From Halodesulfovibrio marinisediminis DSM 17456 (GTDB lineage: Bacteria > Desulfobacterota > Desulfovibrionia > Desulfovibrionales > Desulfovibrionaceae): a stretch of 64,000 nt of DNA. Of this stretch, positions 44,177-53,082 are shown in pieces. Numbering within the stretch: position 1 is the stretch's first letter; every line of letters begins with the position of its first letter. A program made the translations under genes and the position numbers. Where the stretch lies: contig NZ_FSRG01000009.1 of NCBI RefSeq assembly GCF_900129975.1, positions 1 to 64,000 of the forward strand, written 5' to 3'. The notes under the pieces are model-generated. The model saw nothing but the letters and a program-made list of their open reading frames with translations, was not told the origin of the DNA and searched no databases.

Positions 44177-46126
44177 TTAACCTGTTGCTTCGGAGATTTC
44201 TTTTTTTAGATGGTCAGGAAGTACGGCATGCATGTGTACTGCAAAGCTGCTGCCTGTTCCCGGTTCTGAGGCTACTGAAATAGTACCGCCGTGTTGCTGT
44301 ACTGTCTGGTTTGCTACAAACAGTCCTATGCCGGTTCCTGCAGCACCTTTGGATGAGAAGAAGAGCGTAAACAGCTTTTCACGTGTTTCCTGTGTCATGC
44401 CGGTACCGTTGTCGGTAATAGTAAAATCAACCGTTTTGCCATCTGTGCATACAGAAAATTCTACACAGTATTCGGCTGTTGAACGTGATGCTTCACAGGA
44501 ATCCACAGCATTTTCCAAAATGTTAACCAACGCGGACGATAAGCCGCTGTAGTCAGCCTCAATAGTGCCGTCTTCCGGCGCAACACATTTGAAAGTAACG
44601 CCTCTTGCATCTGCTTTTGGACGAATGATGTTTTCAATTTCCCGTACAAAGTTCGGCAGAATAATCACTTCCCAGTTCAAAGAGCGCTCTTTGGCGTAGT
44701 GCAGAATATCCAGTACCATTTTACGTAAGCGGTCGATCAAAAGGGTAAGGTCATTAAAGCTGTCCAGCACGCGTTCCGGCTTATCCATTTTTATGCCGGT
44801 ACCAAGACGGTAGATGCCACCATCCAACGCTGTAAGCAGACCTTTTATGCCGTGTGCGGTAGAACCAAGCAGCAGCCCGAGAGTTGAAAGTCTGTCCTGC
44901 AAGGCGCGAAGCTGTGTAATGTCTGTAGACATTTCCATTACTTCTGCAATATTGCCTTCCACATCGCAAATGGGGGCAGTCCAAATAAGTACGTTGCGTT
45001 GTTCTCCTGTCTTCGTGGTGATGACGGTTTCGTACTGGTGAGGTTTGCCGTCTTCAAATGTTTTCATTACCGGACACTTAGTGCACGGTGTATCCCGATG
45101 TGCGTAAAGCTTGTAACAGCTTTTGCCGAGTGAACTTCCAAAGTCTTCGCGGAATCGTCTGTTGTTCGCGATAATTTTAAGATCTTTATTCTGTACGCTG
45201 ATATAGGACGGGGATTCTTCAAAAAGCTGTTGGTAGCGATGACGAGTGATACGCAGTTCTTCCTGCATATTTTGTACTGCGGTCATGTCTGCTGCCAATT
45301 CCAATACCAGCTCAATGGTGCCGTCGTTATCCAGAATTGGCACAGCGTTTACCTGTACTGGCAGCTTGTTACCGTTTTTATCTGTGATGAACTCCTGTGA
45401 CGACTGAGCATCACCTGAAAGCAGAACGCGTTCTACAGGCGAGCTGTCAGGACGGTGGGTATCATTCTCCTTGTATGCCCACCAGCTTGGCTTACCGGTA
45501 GCAGGTCCTATTCGTTCGTTGAAGAGCGGATTGCTGGAGATAATTTCACTGTTGGCATTGTGTACGGAAACAAAACATGGCAGCTGGTTGAACATCATAG
45601 AGCCGCCGTCAATGTTGCTTACGATAGTTCGCAAGCCATCCGCAAAGCCTTCTGCAATTTGCAGTGCAGCAAGCTGTCGTTCCTGTTCCACAATCTGGGT
45701 GGCCTGTTCGTCAACAAGGCGTTCAAGGTCGCACGTGTACTGGTTGAGCTGACGACGCATATCAATACGTTCATGCGCACGTTTGAGCGCAATTTCCAGC
45801 GCATCCTCGTTGATAGGCTTAGTAATGAAGTCTGTCGCGTTACGCTTGATGCTCTGGATAGCCAGTTCCATGTCACCATGACCCGTGATCATGATGACTT
45901 CCGTATCCGGAGCCTGAAATTTGAATGTATCAAGAAGGTCGAGACCGCTCAGGCCAGGCATCTTGATGTCGGTCAGTACGATTTCCGGCTCGTACTTGTT
46001 GAAGAGCTCTATGCCTTCTTCGCCGCTGGCTGCTGTGTATACAGTGTATCCCAGATCCCGCAGCGACAGACCTAAGATTTTCCGAATGCCTTCCTCATCA
46101 TCCACAAGCAGAATCGTGTACAACAT
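44177..46126 (-). CDS. receiver-PAS-PAS-histidine kinase
   Basis: A 649-residue soluble hybrid. An N-terminal receiver (about 1-120) has phospho-Asp in IVLTDIKMPGLSG (about 56), MITGHGD and KPINED. Two PAS regions follow; the second has CYKLYAHRDTPCTKCPVMKTFEDG (split as CYKLYAHRD and CTKCP), a Cys pattern shared with the haem-motif kinase. AHGIKGLLTALDGG (about 434) is the HisKA-like site, with HATPase boxes NILENAVDSCE, DNGTGM and GAAGTGIGLF. It heads the signalling part of the tmc block; I recall the same order in Desulfovibrio vulgaris (DVU0258-0266). GGAGGAATAATG supports the start. Confidence 0.92.
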   Translation of the reverse strand: MLYTILLVDDEEGIRKILGLSLRDLGYTVYTAASGEEGIELFNKYEPEIVLTDIKMPGLSGLDLLDTFKFQAPDTEVIMITGHGDMELAIQSIKRNATDFITKPINEDALEIALKRAHERIDMRRQLNQYTCDLERLVDEQATQIVEQERQLAALQIAEGFADGLRTIVSNIDGGSMMFNQLPCFVSVHNANSEIISSNPLFNERIGPATGKPSWWAYKENDTHRPDSSPVERVLLSGDAQSSQEFITDKNGNKLPVQVNAVPILDNDGTIELVLELAADMTAVQNMQEELRITRHRYQQLFEESPSYISVQNKDLKIIANNRRFREDFGSSLGKSCYKLYAHRDTPCTKCPVMKTFEDGKPHQYETVITTKTGEQRNVLIWTAPICDVEGNIAEVMEMSTDITQLRALQDRLSTLGLLLGSTAHGIKGLLTALDGGIYRLGTGIKMDKPERVLDSFNDLTLLIDRLRKMVLDILHYAKERSLNWEVIILPNFVREIENIIRPKADARGVTFKCVAPEDGTIEADYSGLSSALVNILENAVDSCEASRSTAEYCVEFSVCTDGKTVDFTITDNGTGMTQETREKLFTLFFSSKGAAGTGIGLFVANQTVQQHGGTISVASEPGTGSSFAVHMHAVLPDHLKKEISEATG

Positions 46127-46188
46127 TATTCCTCCAGCGGTTCATCGAGGAGTGTTTTGCCTCTTTCTTTTTTGGTGAGGCTTTTTTT

Positions 46189-46312
46189 GCCTCCGGCGGC
46201 TGTGGGAAACCCTGTTCCACTGTCTTTATCCGTAATCTCTCATTCTTCGAGAGCGGCTAAAGCTTTGGAAAAGGGTTCTCCCCCAGACCCCCTTCCTAAA
46301 ACTTTTATTAGG
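46189..46312. repeat. dispersed repeat, copy B
   Basis: Combines the stem words of the 15.6 kb copy (GGGAAACC...GGTTCTCCCCCAGACCCCCTTCC) with the 38.0 kb copy (TATCCGTAATCTCTCA...TTCGAGAGCGGCTA), ending CTAAAACTTTTA. It lies between the hybrid kinase and a response-regulator gene. Confidence 0.75.
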
Positions 46313-46383
46313 ACTGATTACAGTTGTGGGTGGTCATTAGCCTAATAGGCTATGTGTACTTGTCACAAGTAAACCAGTCTTAA

Positions 46384-46454
46384 GCGCGGTCAAGGGGGCG
46401 TCCCTCTTGCGGGTGCAGGGCAGAGCCCTAGCCCCTCGGAGAGCCGCCGGAGGC
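46384..46454. repeat. dispersed GC-rich repeat, copy B
   Basis: GCGGTCAAGGGGGCGTCCC ... TGCAGGGCAGAGCCCT ... GCCGGAGGC, matching 38289-38348 with short insertions. It lies just downstream of the response-regulator gene at 46467. Confidence 0.8.
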
Positions 46455-46466
46455 AATTATCGTCAA

Positions 46467-46835
46467 TTAAGCGTTTTCTTTTTCAGCCAGTGCACCTTTG
46501 ATGATTTCAAGGAGTGCATTGGGGTCGAAAGGTTTTTTCAGGGACGCAACAGCGTTTTTAATAGCGAGATGAATGCCCGGGAGGCCGCTGATCACGATAA
46601 CCGGAGTCTTTTCGAAGCCCGGTTCTTTTGACATTTTGCGGTAGAAGCGTGGGCCCCATTCTTCCGGCATTTCCAGATCAAGAGTTACGAGATCCGGCTT
46701 TTCGCGTTTCAGCACTTCGAAGCCTTCGGCACCGTTGGACGCTGAGCATGTTGCGTAGCCATTGTCGGTTAAAATATCGATGAGGTATTTAACAATATAT
46801 GGATCGTCATCAATTACAAGGACTTTGTGTGGCAT
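46467..46835 (-). CDS. single-domain response regulator
   Basis: A 122-residue receiver without output domain. LVIDDD (about 5-10), phospho-Asp in VTLDLEMPEEWG (about 53), ISGLPG and KKPFD (about 104) are the canonical residues. ATG 46835 has AAGGAG 8 bases in front; the longer start adds three residues. It is in a minus-strand run with another regulator and Usp, and probably receives phosphate from the hybrid kinase upstream or signals to it. Confidence 0.93.
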   Translation of the reverse strand: MPHKVLVIDDDPYIVKYLIDILTDNGYATCSASNGAEGFEVLKREKPDLVTLDLEMPEEWGPRFYRKMSKEPGFEKTPVIVISGLPGIHLAIKNAVASLKKPFDPNALLEIIKGALAEKENA

Positions 46836-46861
46836 TATAGTCACTCCTTGGTAGTAGCAGG

Positions 46862-47269
46862 TTATTCGGAAACACTCTGTTTAAGCAGACCACGAACTGT
46901 AGCAAGGAGCTCATCAGGGCTTGGCGGTTTTTCCACATAGGCTTCGGGTGGAGGAAGTTCCTTTTCCGATATGCCTATCATGTTAAGGGCATGGGTAAAA
47001 CCCTCAGGAGCCACTGCGGAAAGCATCACTACCGGTACATCTGCCAATTCCGGCGTTGTTCTAATTCTCCGGTACATATTGATTCCGCCCCATTCGGGCA
47101 TCATCACATCAAGCACGATTAACGATGGCTTGTTAGCGCGCGCTTTATCGTAACCTTCACTGCCGTTACGGGCACTTTCTACCCGCATGCCACTTGTTTC
47201 GAACAGCGTTTTTAAGAACAGCCTGAAACTGAGTTCGTCATCTACTACAAGTACGCGCGGTGTATGCAT
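46862..47269 (-). CDS. single-domain response regulator
   Basis: A 135-residue receiver: VVDDE (about 7-11), phospho-Asp in IVLDVMMPEWGG (about 54), SAVAPE and EKPPSPDE (about 114). It belongs to the same run as the preceding regulator and resembles it in the MPEWG loop, suggesting duplication. No DNA-binding output domain is attached. 27 bases separate it from the next regulator and 27 from the Usp gene. Confidence 0.92.
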   Translation of the reverse strand: MHTPRVLVVDDELSFRLFLKTLFETSGMRVESARNGSEGYDKARANKPSLIVLDVMMPEWGGINMYRRIRTTPELADVPVVMLSAVAPEGFTHALNMIGISEKELPPPEAYVEKPPSPDELLATVRGLLKQSVSE

Positions 47270-47296
47270 GTTTCACCTCTAACCAGCATGTGTCTT

Positions 47297-48202
47297 TTAT
47301 GCACGCGACACACTGGCGACAGGGCAGGCGGAGCGGACAACAACCTGTTCAATGGTGCTGCCAAGCTCTGCGTCTTCTGCTGGTACTTCAGCAGTATGGT
47401 GTGCCATGATGATGAGGTCGGCTTGTTTTTCCCGAGCGAATTTAAGAATTTCAACGTACGGGGTGCCTTCCCAGATTTCTACATCATAGTTGTCATAACC
47501 GGTCAGTTTGGAAACGTAGCGCTCGTCAATTTTCTTCTGTGCAGCTTCAAGCTGGCGTTCGATATCGTTCTGAGACGGGAACAGACCTAACTTGGAGTTG
47601 TTAATATCGAATGCATGGAAGATGTTAAGCTTTGCGCCAATCTCTTCAGCAGTGGTACGTGCAAACTCGAAAGCAGTGTCAGCTGCAGGGGAGAAGTCTG
47701 TACAGTACACAATGTTTGAGAAGAGTTTCCAGCAGGTTGTGCATGGTCTGTTAACGATGAGCACAGGGCACTTCGCAAGGCGTGCTACCTTTTCCATGGT
47801 GCGGCCTACAATAGAGCGGGAACGGGCAGATTCCGGATCATCATCACGGGTGTTTGCACCCATAACAATAAGATCAACCCCTTCCTTACGTGCAAAACGC
47901 AGGATTTCGGTAGCTGGAACGCCTACAGCAAGTTCCAGTGCTGTGTTTTCGCTTTCAGCCAGCTGAGTTGCGTAGGTTGTTTTTAATTCTTCCATAACCC
48001 AGTCACGGTAATCAGCATCTACTATTTCTTCTTCACCAGTGCGAAGGTCTGTCACAGTATGGCTGAAACCTCGGGATGGAACGCCGAGAACATGCAGGGC
48101 ATACAGTTTAGCATTGTTTTTTTGTGCGAGATCAAAAGAAACCTTGGCTGCGTTATCGCAAGCGGGGGAAGCTGATGTAGCGAACAGAATTTTCTTAAAC
48201 AT
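47297..48202 (-). CDS. tandem universal stress protein
   Basis: A 301-residue Usp with two UspA domains (about 1-145 and 150-300). Both have a start like ILFATSAS or IVYCTDFS and the first an ATP-binding-like GANTRDDDPESARSRSIVGR (about 94-113), which matches G-2x-G-9x-G(S/T)-like loops; the second has EDAELGSTIEQVV. Usps bind nucleotide and protect cells under energy or redox stress. Its place upstream of tmcA agrees with Desulfovibrio vulgaris gene order as I recall it. Confidence 0.93.
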   Translation of the reverse strand: MFKKILFATSASPACDNAAKVSFDLAQKNNAKLYALHVLGVPSRGFSHTVTDLRTGEEEIVDADYRDWVMEELKTTYATQLAESENTALELAVGVPATEILRFARKEGVDLIVMGANTRDDDPESARSRSIVGRTMEKVARLAKCPVLIVNRPCTTCWKLFSNIVYCTDFSPAADTAFEFARTTAEEIGAKLNIFHAFDINNSKLGLFPSQNDIERQLEAAQKKIDERYVSKLTGYDNYDVEIWEGTPYVEILKFAREKQADLIIMAHHTAEVPAEDAELGSTIEQVVVRSACPVASVSRA

Positions 48203-48205
48203 ATG

Positions 48206-48739
48206 CTACCTCCTAAGGCTGCATGTAAGGGAACCGCCTTGAAAACCAAGCTCCCAGGCAATTCCTTCGATTACTTCGAAGAGAGAGAACGTTGTGTTGC
48301 AGTACAACTCGCTGGTTCTGTCTCCGAATAGTACGTGTCGCATTTGGCCAAGCGAAAAAGGCATGTCCAGCAGGTTGTTGAGCCGGTAAAAACGCAGCTC
48401 ATGTCTGCCCTGATTGTTTATGCCGCGTACCAGAGTATGGATGTTCATTTCCGGCGTACCGGGAGCACCTGTCATCTCCAGTTGTCTATAGAGTTCCAAA
48501 TGCGTGAAGTCCTCTGTCGTGCATCCTGAATCGTTGCAGGTAGCCGCATCATTGCAGGCTCCCTGCAAAAAAGGATTCAGGCGAAGTATATCTGGATACG
48601 CAGAAAACAAGGAGAAGAACGAGCGCAGAGTTACCCCATCCTCAAGCACAATCCTTTGGCTGAGGCAGCTGATAATATCAGCAACAGCAGAGTTGTTCTG
48701 CCGGAGCGTGCCATCGGGGGAGAGGTTGAGTTCTTCCAT
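48206..48739 (-). CDS. conserved hypothetical protein of the tmc locus
   Basis: A 177-residue soluble protein. Cys-rich segment ACNDAATCNDSGC (about 61-73) may bind metal; no known domain is seen. It is only 3 bp from the Usp gene and 26 bp after tmcA, so it is in the same transcript. The corresponding position in Desulfovibrio vulgaris is also a hypothetical gene (DVU0262, from memory). The start ATG has an acceptable ribosome site (GGAGAAGC). Function unknown. Confidence 0.75.
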   Translation of the reverse strand: MEELNLSPDGTLRQNNSAVADIISCLSQRIVLEDGVTLRSFFSLFSAYPDILRLNPFLQGACNDAATCNDSGCTTEDFTHLELYRQLEMTGAPGTPEMNIHTLVRGINNQGRHELRFYRLNNLLDMPFSLGQMRHVLFGDRTSELYCNTTFSLFEVIEGIAWELGFQGGSLTCSLRR

Positions 48740-48764
48740 GCTGCTTCTCCTGTTTTACATGCTC

Positions 48765-49154
48765 TTATTCTGGCTGGTGACAGGCTTTACACTGTACCGG
48801 GCCTTTATTCTGTTTCTCGTGGCAGGTAATGCACTGTAAGTGGAATGCTCTGCGTAACGGGGTTACGCCGCTCTTCTTGTTTACGGAGTGACAGTCTGCG
48901 CATGGAAGTTCTTCATCGTATTCCAGAACTTTTATGCCTTCGTCACTGCCGTGGTGACATGCACTACAGTCTTCATCCAGACCAGCTTTCTCGTTATGTG
49001 GATCGTGATCAAAGACAGCTGGTGCATACTTGAACGGTGCAAGCTGCGGTACATCCATTCTGCCTTCAGGCATGCCTTCAGCTACTGCGGTTGCTACCGG
49101 AACGGTCAGCATGAAGGCAAAGACCATCAGTATCGAAGTGAATACTTTGTTCAT
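48765..49154 (-). CDS. tmcA: type II tetrahaem cytochrome c3, Tmc complex subunit A
   Basis: A 129-residue periplasmic cytochrome. A signal peptide (1-26, ending TAVA-EG) precedes the mature domain with four c-haem motifs: CSACH, CADCH, CITCH and CKACH. The acidic character (many Asp/Glu) fits type II cytochrome c3/TmcA. It takes electrons from the periplasmic cytochrome c3 pool, fed by hydrogenase, and passes them to TmcBCD. ATG 49154 was chosen because GGAG lies 6 bases before it; the longer start at 49166 overlaps the ribosome site. Confidence 0.93.
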   Translation of the reverse strand: MNKVFTSILMVFAFMLTVPVATAVAEGMPEGRMDVPQLAPFKYAPAVFDHDPHNEKAGLDEDCSACHHGSDEGIKVLEYDEELPCADCHSVNKKSGVTPLRRAFHLQCITCHEKQNKGPVQCKACHQPE

Positions 49155-49166
49155 GGTGCTCTCCAT

Positions 49167-50480
49167 TTATTCCGGTTTTTCCATTAACTCGTAAATGAGA
49201 TCGCCGAGGAATTTGAGTTCAATTCCAAGCTCGTAATGGTGGATAACATCCTCGAGACCGCCGTGACAGTTGTGACACGGAGCAATGCAGATCTTAGCAC
49301 CTGTTGCTTTAAGCTGATCGGCTTTAGCACGGTTGCCTTCTACACGTACTTTTTTGAATGGAGGTCCACAGTTAATAACGCCGCCGCCAGCTGAACAACA
49401 GAAGTTGTGTTCGCGGTTTGGATACATTTCTATGACGTTTTCACATAGTTCGTGAGCAACGTAGCGAAGTTTATCCATAAGACCGTAGCCGCGGATGATG
49501 TTACAAGGATCGTGGATTGTTACCGGTTCCTGAAGTTTGTGGGTAAGCTTGATGCGACCCTGCTCAAAGAGCTCTGCAAAGAACTCAATGGAGTGCACTA
49601 CAGGTACCGGATAGTCTTTGTAACCGAGCCAGCGGTTGCCGTTATCGTAGATGGAGCGGAATGCGTGACCACATTCACCCATAACAATTCGGCTTACTTT
49701 AAGCTTCTGCGCCAGTTCGTAGTGCTGTCGTTTCAGGCGGCCCATCATTTCAAAGTCGCCGGAGTACATACACATGTCACTGTTATCCCAGCCCGGCATG
49801 GATGGCATAGTCCAGTCACAGCCGGCATGGTTCATGATTGCAGCAGCCTGATAGATAAGCTGGGTACGGAATTTTGGTTCCGGTGCGATAACGGAGTAGA
49901 AGAAGTCAGCCCCTTCCTTATCCATAGGGATGCGGAGACCGGGGAATTCTTCACGTGCTTCGTCTTCCTGCCAGAAGAGACTGTCAATCCACTCGTCATC
50001 TTTTACCCACATCTGGTTCATGGTTGCAGAGTGGGAGTGTGCTGTATCCTGAATGTACTGTGGTGTTACGCCAAGTTTGTGACAGAAGCGGCGAATAGTT
50101 GTCATGATGTAAGCTACATCAATACCAATAGGACAGTAGTGAACACAGCGGCGACATAAGTTACATTCTGTATATGCAACCTGTGCCATGCCGTAGATGT
50201 CTTCAGGAGTTACTTTGCCGTCTGCGGCAAGCAGCTTGGTCATGGTCTGTGAAACTTTGCCTACAGGGGAGTAGGAAGGATCGTTGCCATGGGAAACGAA
50301 GAAGTGACAAGCTTCTGCACACATGCCGCAACGCATGCAGCTTTCGGAGAAAGCTTTAAGTTTGGCACCGGTTTCATTATCAATGAGAGCTTTGAATGTC
50401 TGCTGGATCTTATCAGTAGTAAGCTTGCTTACACCGTAGGCGAGACCTTCATCCTCAATTTTTCTGTTTTGAATACTCAT
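49167..50480 (-). CDS. tmcB: Tmc complex iron-sulfur subunit B (HdrD-like)
   Basis: A 437-residue cytoplasmic Fe-S protein. Two [4Fe-4S] motifs (CMRCGMCAEACHF about 48-60; CNLCRRCVHYCP about 109-120) precede two CCG domains: HDPCNIIRGYG (about 328) with CCSAGGG (about 361) and CIAPCHNCHGG (about 396). This is the heterodisulfide reductase D type layout. TmcB is believed to take electrons crossing the membrane and direct them to the cytoplasmic sulfate-reduction pathway. It starts 17 bp after tmcC with AGGAG close before ATG. Confidence 0.94.
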   Translation of the reverse strand: MSIQNRKIEDEGLAYGVSKLTTDKIQQTFKALIDNETGAKLKAFSESCMRCGMCAEACHFFVSHGNDPSYSPVGKVSQTMTKLLAADGKVTPEDIYGMAQVAYTECNLCRRCVHYCPIGIDVAYIMTTIRRFCHKLGVTPQYIQDTAHSHSATMNQMWVKDDEWIDSLFWQEDEAREEFPGLRIPMDKEGADFFYSVIAPEPKFRTQLIYQAAAIMNHAGCDWTMPSMPGWDNSDMCMYSGDFEMMGRLKRQHYELAQKLKVSRIVMGECGHAFRSIYDNGNRWLGYKDYPVPVVHSIEFFAELFEQGRIKLTHKLQEPVTIHDPCNIIRGYGLMDKLRYVAHELCENVIEMYPNREHNFCCSAGGGVINCGPPFKKVRVEGNRAKADQLKATGAKICIAPCHNCHGGLEDVIHHYELGIELKFLGDLIYELMEKPE

Positions 50481-50497
50481 TAGTTCCTCCAGTCCCG

Positions 50498-51154
50498 TTA
50501 CCAGTCTTTACAGTTGCGTACGCCGCCGAATTCAGACCCTATGTAGGCTCTGGTGAACAGGGCGAACAAGATATGAGCAAGACGGGTGAACGGAATGGCA
50601 ACGATAAGAGCTTCTGCTGTGAGTATGTGCAGCAGTGGCAGAATTTCTCCGCCGATGCTCCATGAACAGAGTATTGCTGTAACAAACGGAGCCGCAACAA
50701 GACCGAGGGTAATCCAGTCGTTTGCGCGGGTAACATAGCGGACAGTAACGTTGGTTACGCGGCGGTATGCAAAGTAACAGCAACAGGCAATCACAATAAG
50801 TGTTAGAGCTTGAGCAGCTTCTGGAGACAGTGTCGGATAGGTGATTCCGAACGCGTTTTCCAAAAGAATCTGATGAGGGGTCACAAAAATAACCAAAATG
50901 ACAAAGCAAAAATGGAATACATAGGTAACTGCAGTAAGAACTGGATTTGTTTTCCAACCAAGTGATCTGTAGGGAATAAACCAGTTGAAAATTGAGCGCA
51001 GGCTAAATTTCCAGTTCATGTATGCTACAGATGACGCATCTTTTTGTTTAGCAAGGGAGTACATGGACCACAGGCGCCACACTGCGGTTACAGCCAGAAT
51101 GATAAAGGCTGCCCATGCTAACGGTCCTACAGCAAAATTGTAGAGACTGTTCAT
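50498..51154 (-). CDS. tmcC: Tmc complex membrane cytochrome b subunit C
   Basis: A 218-residue integral membrane protein with five or six helices, related to NarI/DsrM b-type cytochromes. Several His residues lie in or near helices (for example FHFCFVILVIFVTPHQI, about 79-95, and HILTAEALIVAIPFTRLAHIL, about 176-196), suited to bind two b haems. It links periplasmic TmcA to cytoplasmic TmcB. The ATG overlaps no gene; GAGATTTCGC precedes it, a weak ribosome site. Confidence 0.93.
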   Translation of the reverse strand: MNSLYNFAVGPLAWAAFIILAVTAVWRLWSMYSLAKQKDASSVAYMNWKFSLRSIFNWFIPYRSLGWKTNPVLTAVTYVFHFCFVILVIFVTPHQILLENAFGITYPTLSPEAAQALTLIVIACCCYFAYRRVTNVTVRYVTRANDWITLGLVAAPFVTAILCSWSIGGEILPLLHILTAEALIVAIPFTRLAHILFALFTRAYIGSEFGGVRNCKDW

Positions 51155-51172
51155 AGCGAAATCTCCAGTCGT

Positions 51173-52426
51173 TTATTTAGGCACATTAGCAACAATACGC
51201 AGAGCTTTTCCATCGTGAAGACCACGAACAAGAACTTTGCTGCCATCGGCATTGAAGATAGGGTCAAAGCACATATCAAATTCGCTGCCGACTGTTTTGC
51301 CGTTAACGAGTACAGTGTACTTGCCATTCTTACGCACTTTGACACCAACCGATTCGCTCTTTGGACAGAATACAGGTTTCCACGCCATGTCGTATGAACC
51401 ATCCCAAGCGGAACCGTTTACACAAATACGCCAATTTTTATTAATGGTGTTTGCAAGAGCAGCAGCCTTATTGCCGTCAGGAGATACTGCAAGGTCTGTA
51501 ATAACAGGGAAGCGCATATCCCAAGGCTTGTCGTTAACTGCAACGGTGAATTTCCCGTATTCAGGGGCAACAATAGCGTAGAGGTTTTCGCCGCCTGCAC
51601 CATACTGCTGGTGCCAGCAGTTAGCGTATTGGGCTTGCCATATGAGCTGTCCGTCCTTAGCCATTCCCCATTTTCCACCTTGACGAACCGGCGCAACAAC
51701 GTGCTTTCCGTCCGGAGTGAAACATGGTTCCCATACGCCCTGATACGTATTATCCCAAACAATATTGTCTACAATAATACTGTATTCATAGAGGTTGAGA
51801 CGTACCTGTGCAGCAACGCGGTATGCATTGTTGTCAAATACAGGTGTCCATAAATTCATGAGATTGTTATCCCACGCAACGCCGTCAACTGCGAGGGAGA
51901 ATATGCCGCTGCGGAATGTTTTCAGATCTGCCTGACCCATAGGCTTAACCTGAACTACAGCTGCTGATTTCGTCCCGTCGGGGCTGAACGCAAAGTTGTT
52001 GGCGTTTTCAAAAAGGTTTTCCCAGATTGCTCCGTTCACGGACATGCCATACTCCATGTCCTGCTGAACTGCTGTGGCAACGTTTTTGCCGTCAGCACTG
52101 AACAATGGGGACCAGACAAAGCCATAGGTTTCTTCCCAAGCCTTGTCGTCTACCATCATGGTCCATTCTTCGTCCTGCATCGCATAGCAGCAAAGATCAC
52201 CATTGGCAGTGTACTTAAGTTCCCACAATTTCTCGAATGTGTTTTCAGAAACACTGTCATTCGTCCGTATTGAGAACTCAGCATCATCTAGGCATACAAC
52301 GGCGGAAGCCTTTTCCCCATCAGGAGAAATAAAAATCTCTTCCTGCCATTTGTGGTCGTTTTTGGGTGTCATGTCCGCAATGGTGCGCTGACCGACCTCC
52401 CAATTCCACGTTTCAGTTTTATACAT
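51173..52426 (-). CDS. tmcD: Tmc complex subunit D, Trp-rich repeat protein
   Basis: A 417-residue cytoplasmic protein of seven or so repeats of about 45-50 residues with the pattern 'WxxxFxxxFSPDGxxVAAxVQ', giving a beta-propeller (WD40-like) fold. Trp residues recur in each repeat. TmcD is a known part of the Tmc complex with no enzymatic motif. The ATG at 52426 has AAGGAGG 5 bases ahead and gives MYKTETWNW; the 18 upstream codons of the open frame are probably not used. It is the first gene of the operon, so the promoter must lie upstream of 52427. Confidence 0.9.
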   Translation of the reverse strand: MYKTETWNWEVGQRTIADMTPKNDHKWQEEIFISPDGEKASAVVCLDDAEFSIRTNDSVSENTFEKLWELKYTANGDLCCYAMQDEEWTMMVDDKAWEETYGFVWSPLFSADGKNVATAVQQDMEYGMSVNGAIWENLFENANNFAFSPDGTKSAAVVQVKPMGQADLKTFRSGIFSLAVDGVAWDNNLMNLWTPVFDNNAYRVAAQVRLNLYEYSIIVDNIVWDNTYQGVWEPCFTPDGKHVVAPVRQGGKWGMAKDGQLIWQAQYANCWHQQYGAGGENLYAIVAPEYGKFTVAVNDKPWDMRFPVITDLAVSPDGNKAAALANTINKNWRICVNGSAWDGSYDMAWKPVFCPKSESVGVKVRKNGKYTVLVNGKTVGSEFDMCFDPIFNADGSKVLVRGLHDGKALRIVANVPK

Positions 52427-53082
52427 GCTGGCCTCCTTGGCCATCCAAGGGTTAACAGACGTCCTTTTACCAACACACACGGCAAAAGGAGAAAATATAG
52501 TTGCATACTAAATTTTCCTATTTCGTTAATAATGTAGCACAGTCATGTAGAAAAACGTTCATAAAAATTTAAATTAATACGTAACAAGCAAGGTCGGAAA
52601 TATCTTTCGCAACATGTATGAATTATATTGTTCCTGAAAACAGCATGTTACAAATTCTATTATAGTGATTATAACTATACTGTTTTGGTATGTAACTACT
52701 TTCGCAGTTTGAGCTACGTTTATGTTTGACACTAAATGGATAAAGTAGAGTGCTGCGGTATTAAATAGACACAAAAAACTATTTTGAATTTAGAAAAATA
52801 CTATCATGAAAATACATAATATAACGCGGAATTATTTAGGAAAAATAAAAAGATATGAAATTTAATTTCTACAACAGCAGTGTAGAATAACACGAGATAA
52901 GGAAACTATTCACCGTATAGAGATACAGTTCGAAAATGGAAGTTGTGCAGTAATCGTAGGCTAAAAAAGTAGTCGCAGGCGTGTATTTATTATCTACTAA
53001 TGCAGTATAGAATTAATGAATGGTATTTCGGGATGTTGGATTGGCGTACTGAAAGGTGTGCTGAAGCTGACTAAGAAAGGAT
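52427..53082. other. long AT-rich upstream region of tmc operon
   Basis: 650 bp with no supportable gene. It must hold the tmc promoter on the minus strand (a TTGTTACGTATTAATTTAAATTT-like AT stretch lies 130-190 bp upstream of tmcD; boxes are ambiguous). The length suggests distant regulatory sites. Confidence 0.5.

Noticed and set aside
48765-49166. Selenocysteine use in small Cys proteins or cytochrome
   Set aside because: All relevant positions have Cys codons and no in-frame TGA interrupts a conserved protein in the window.
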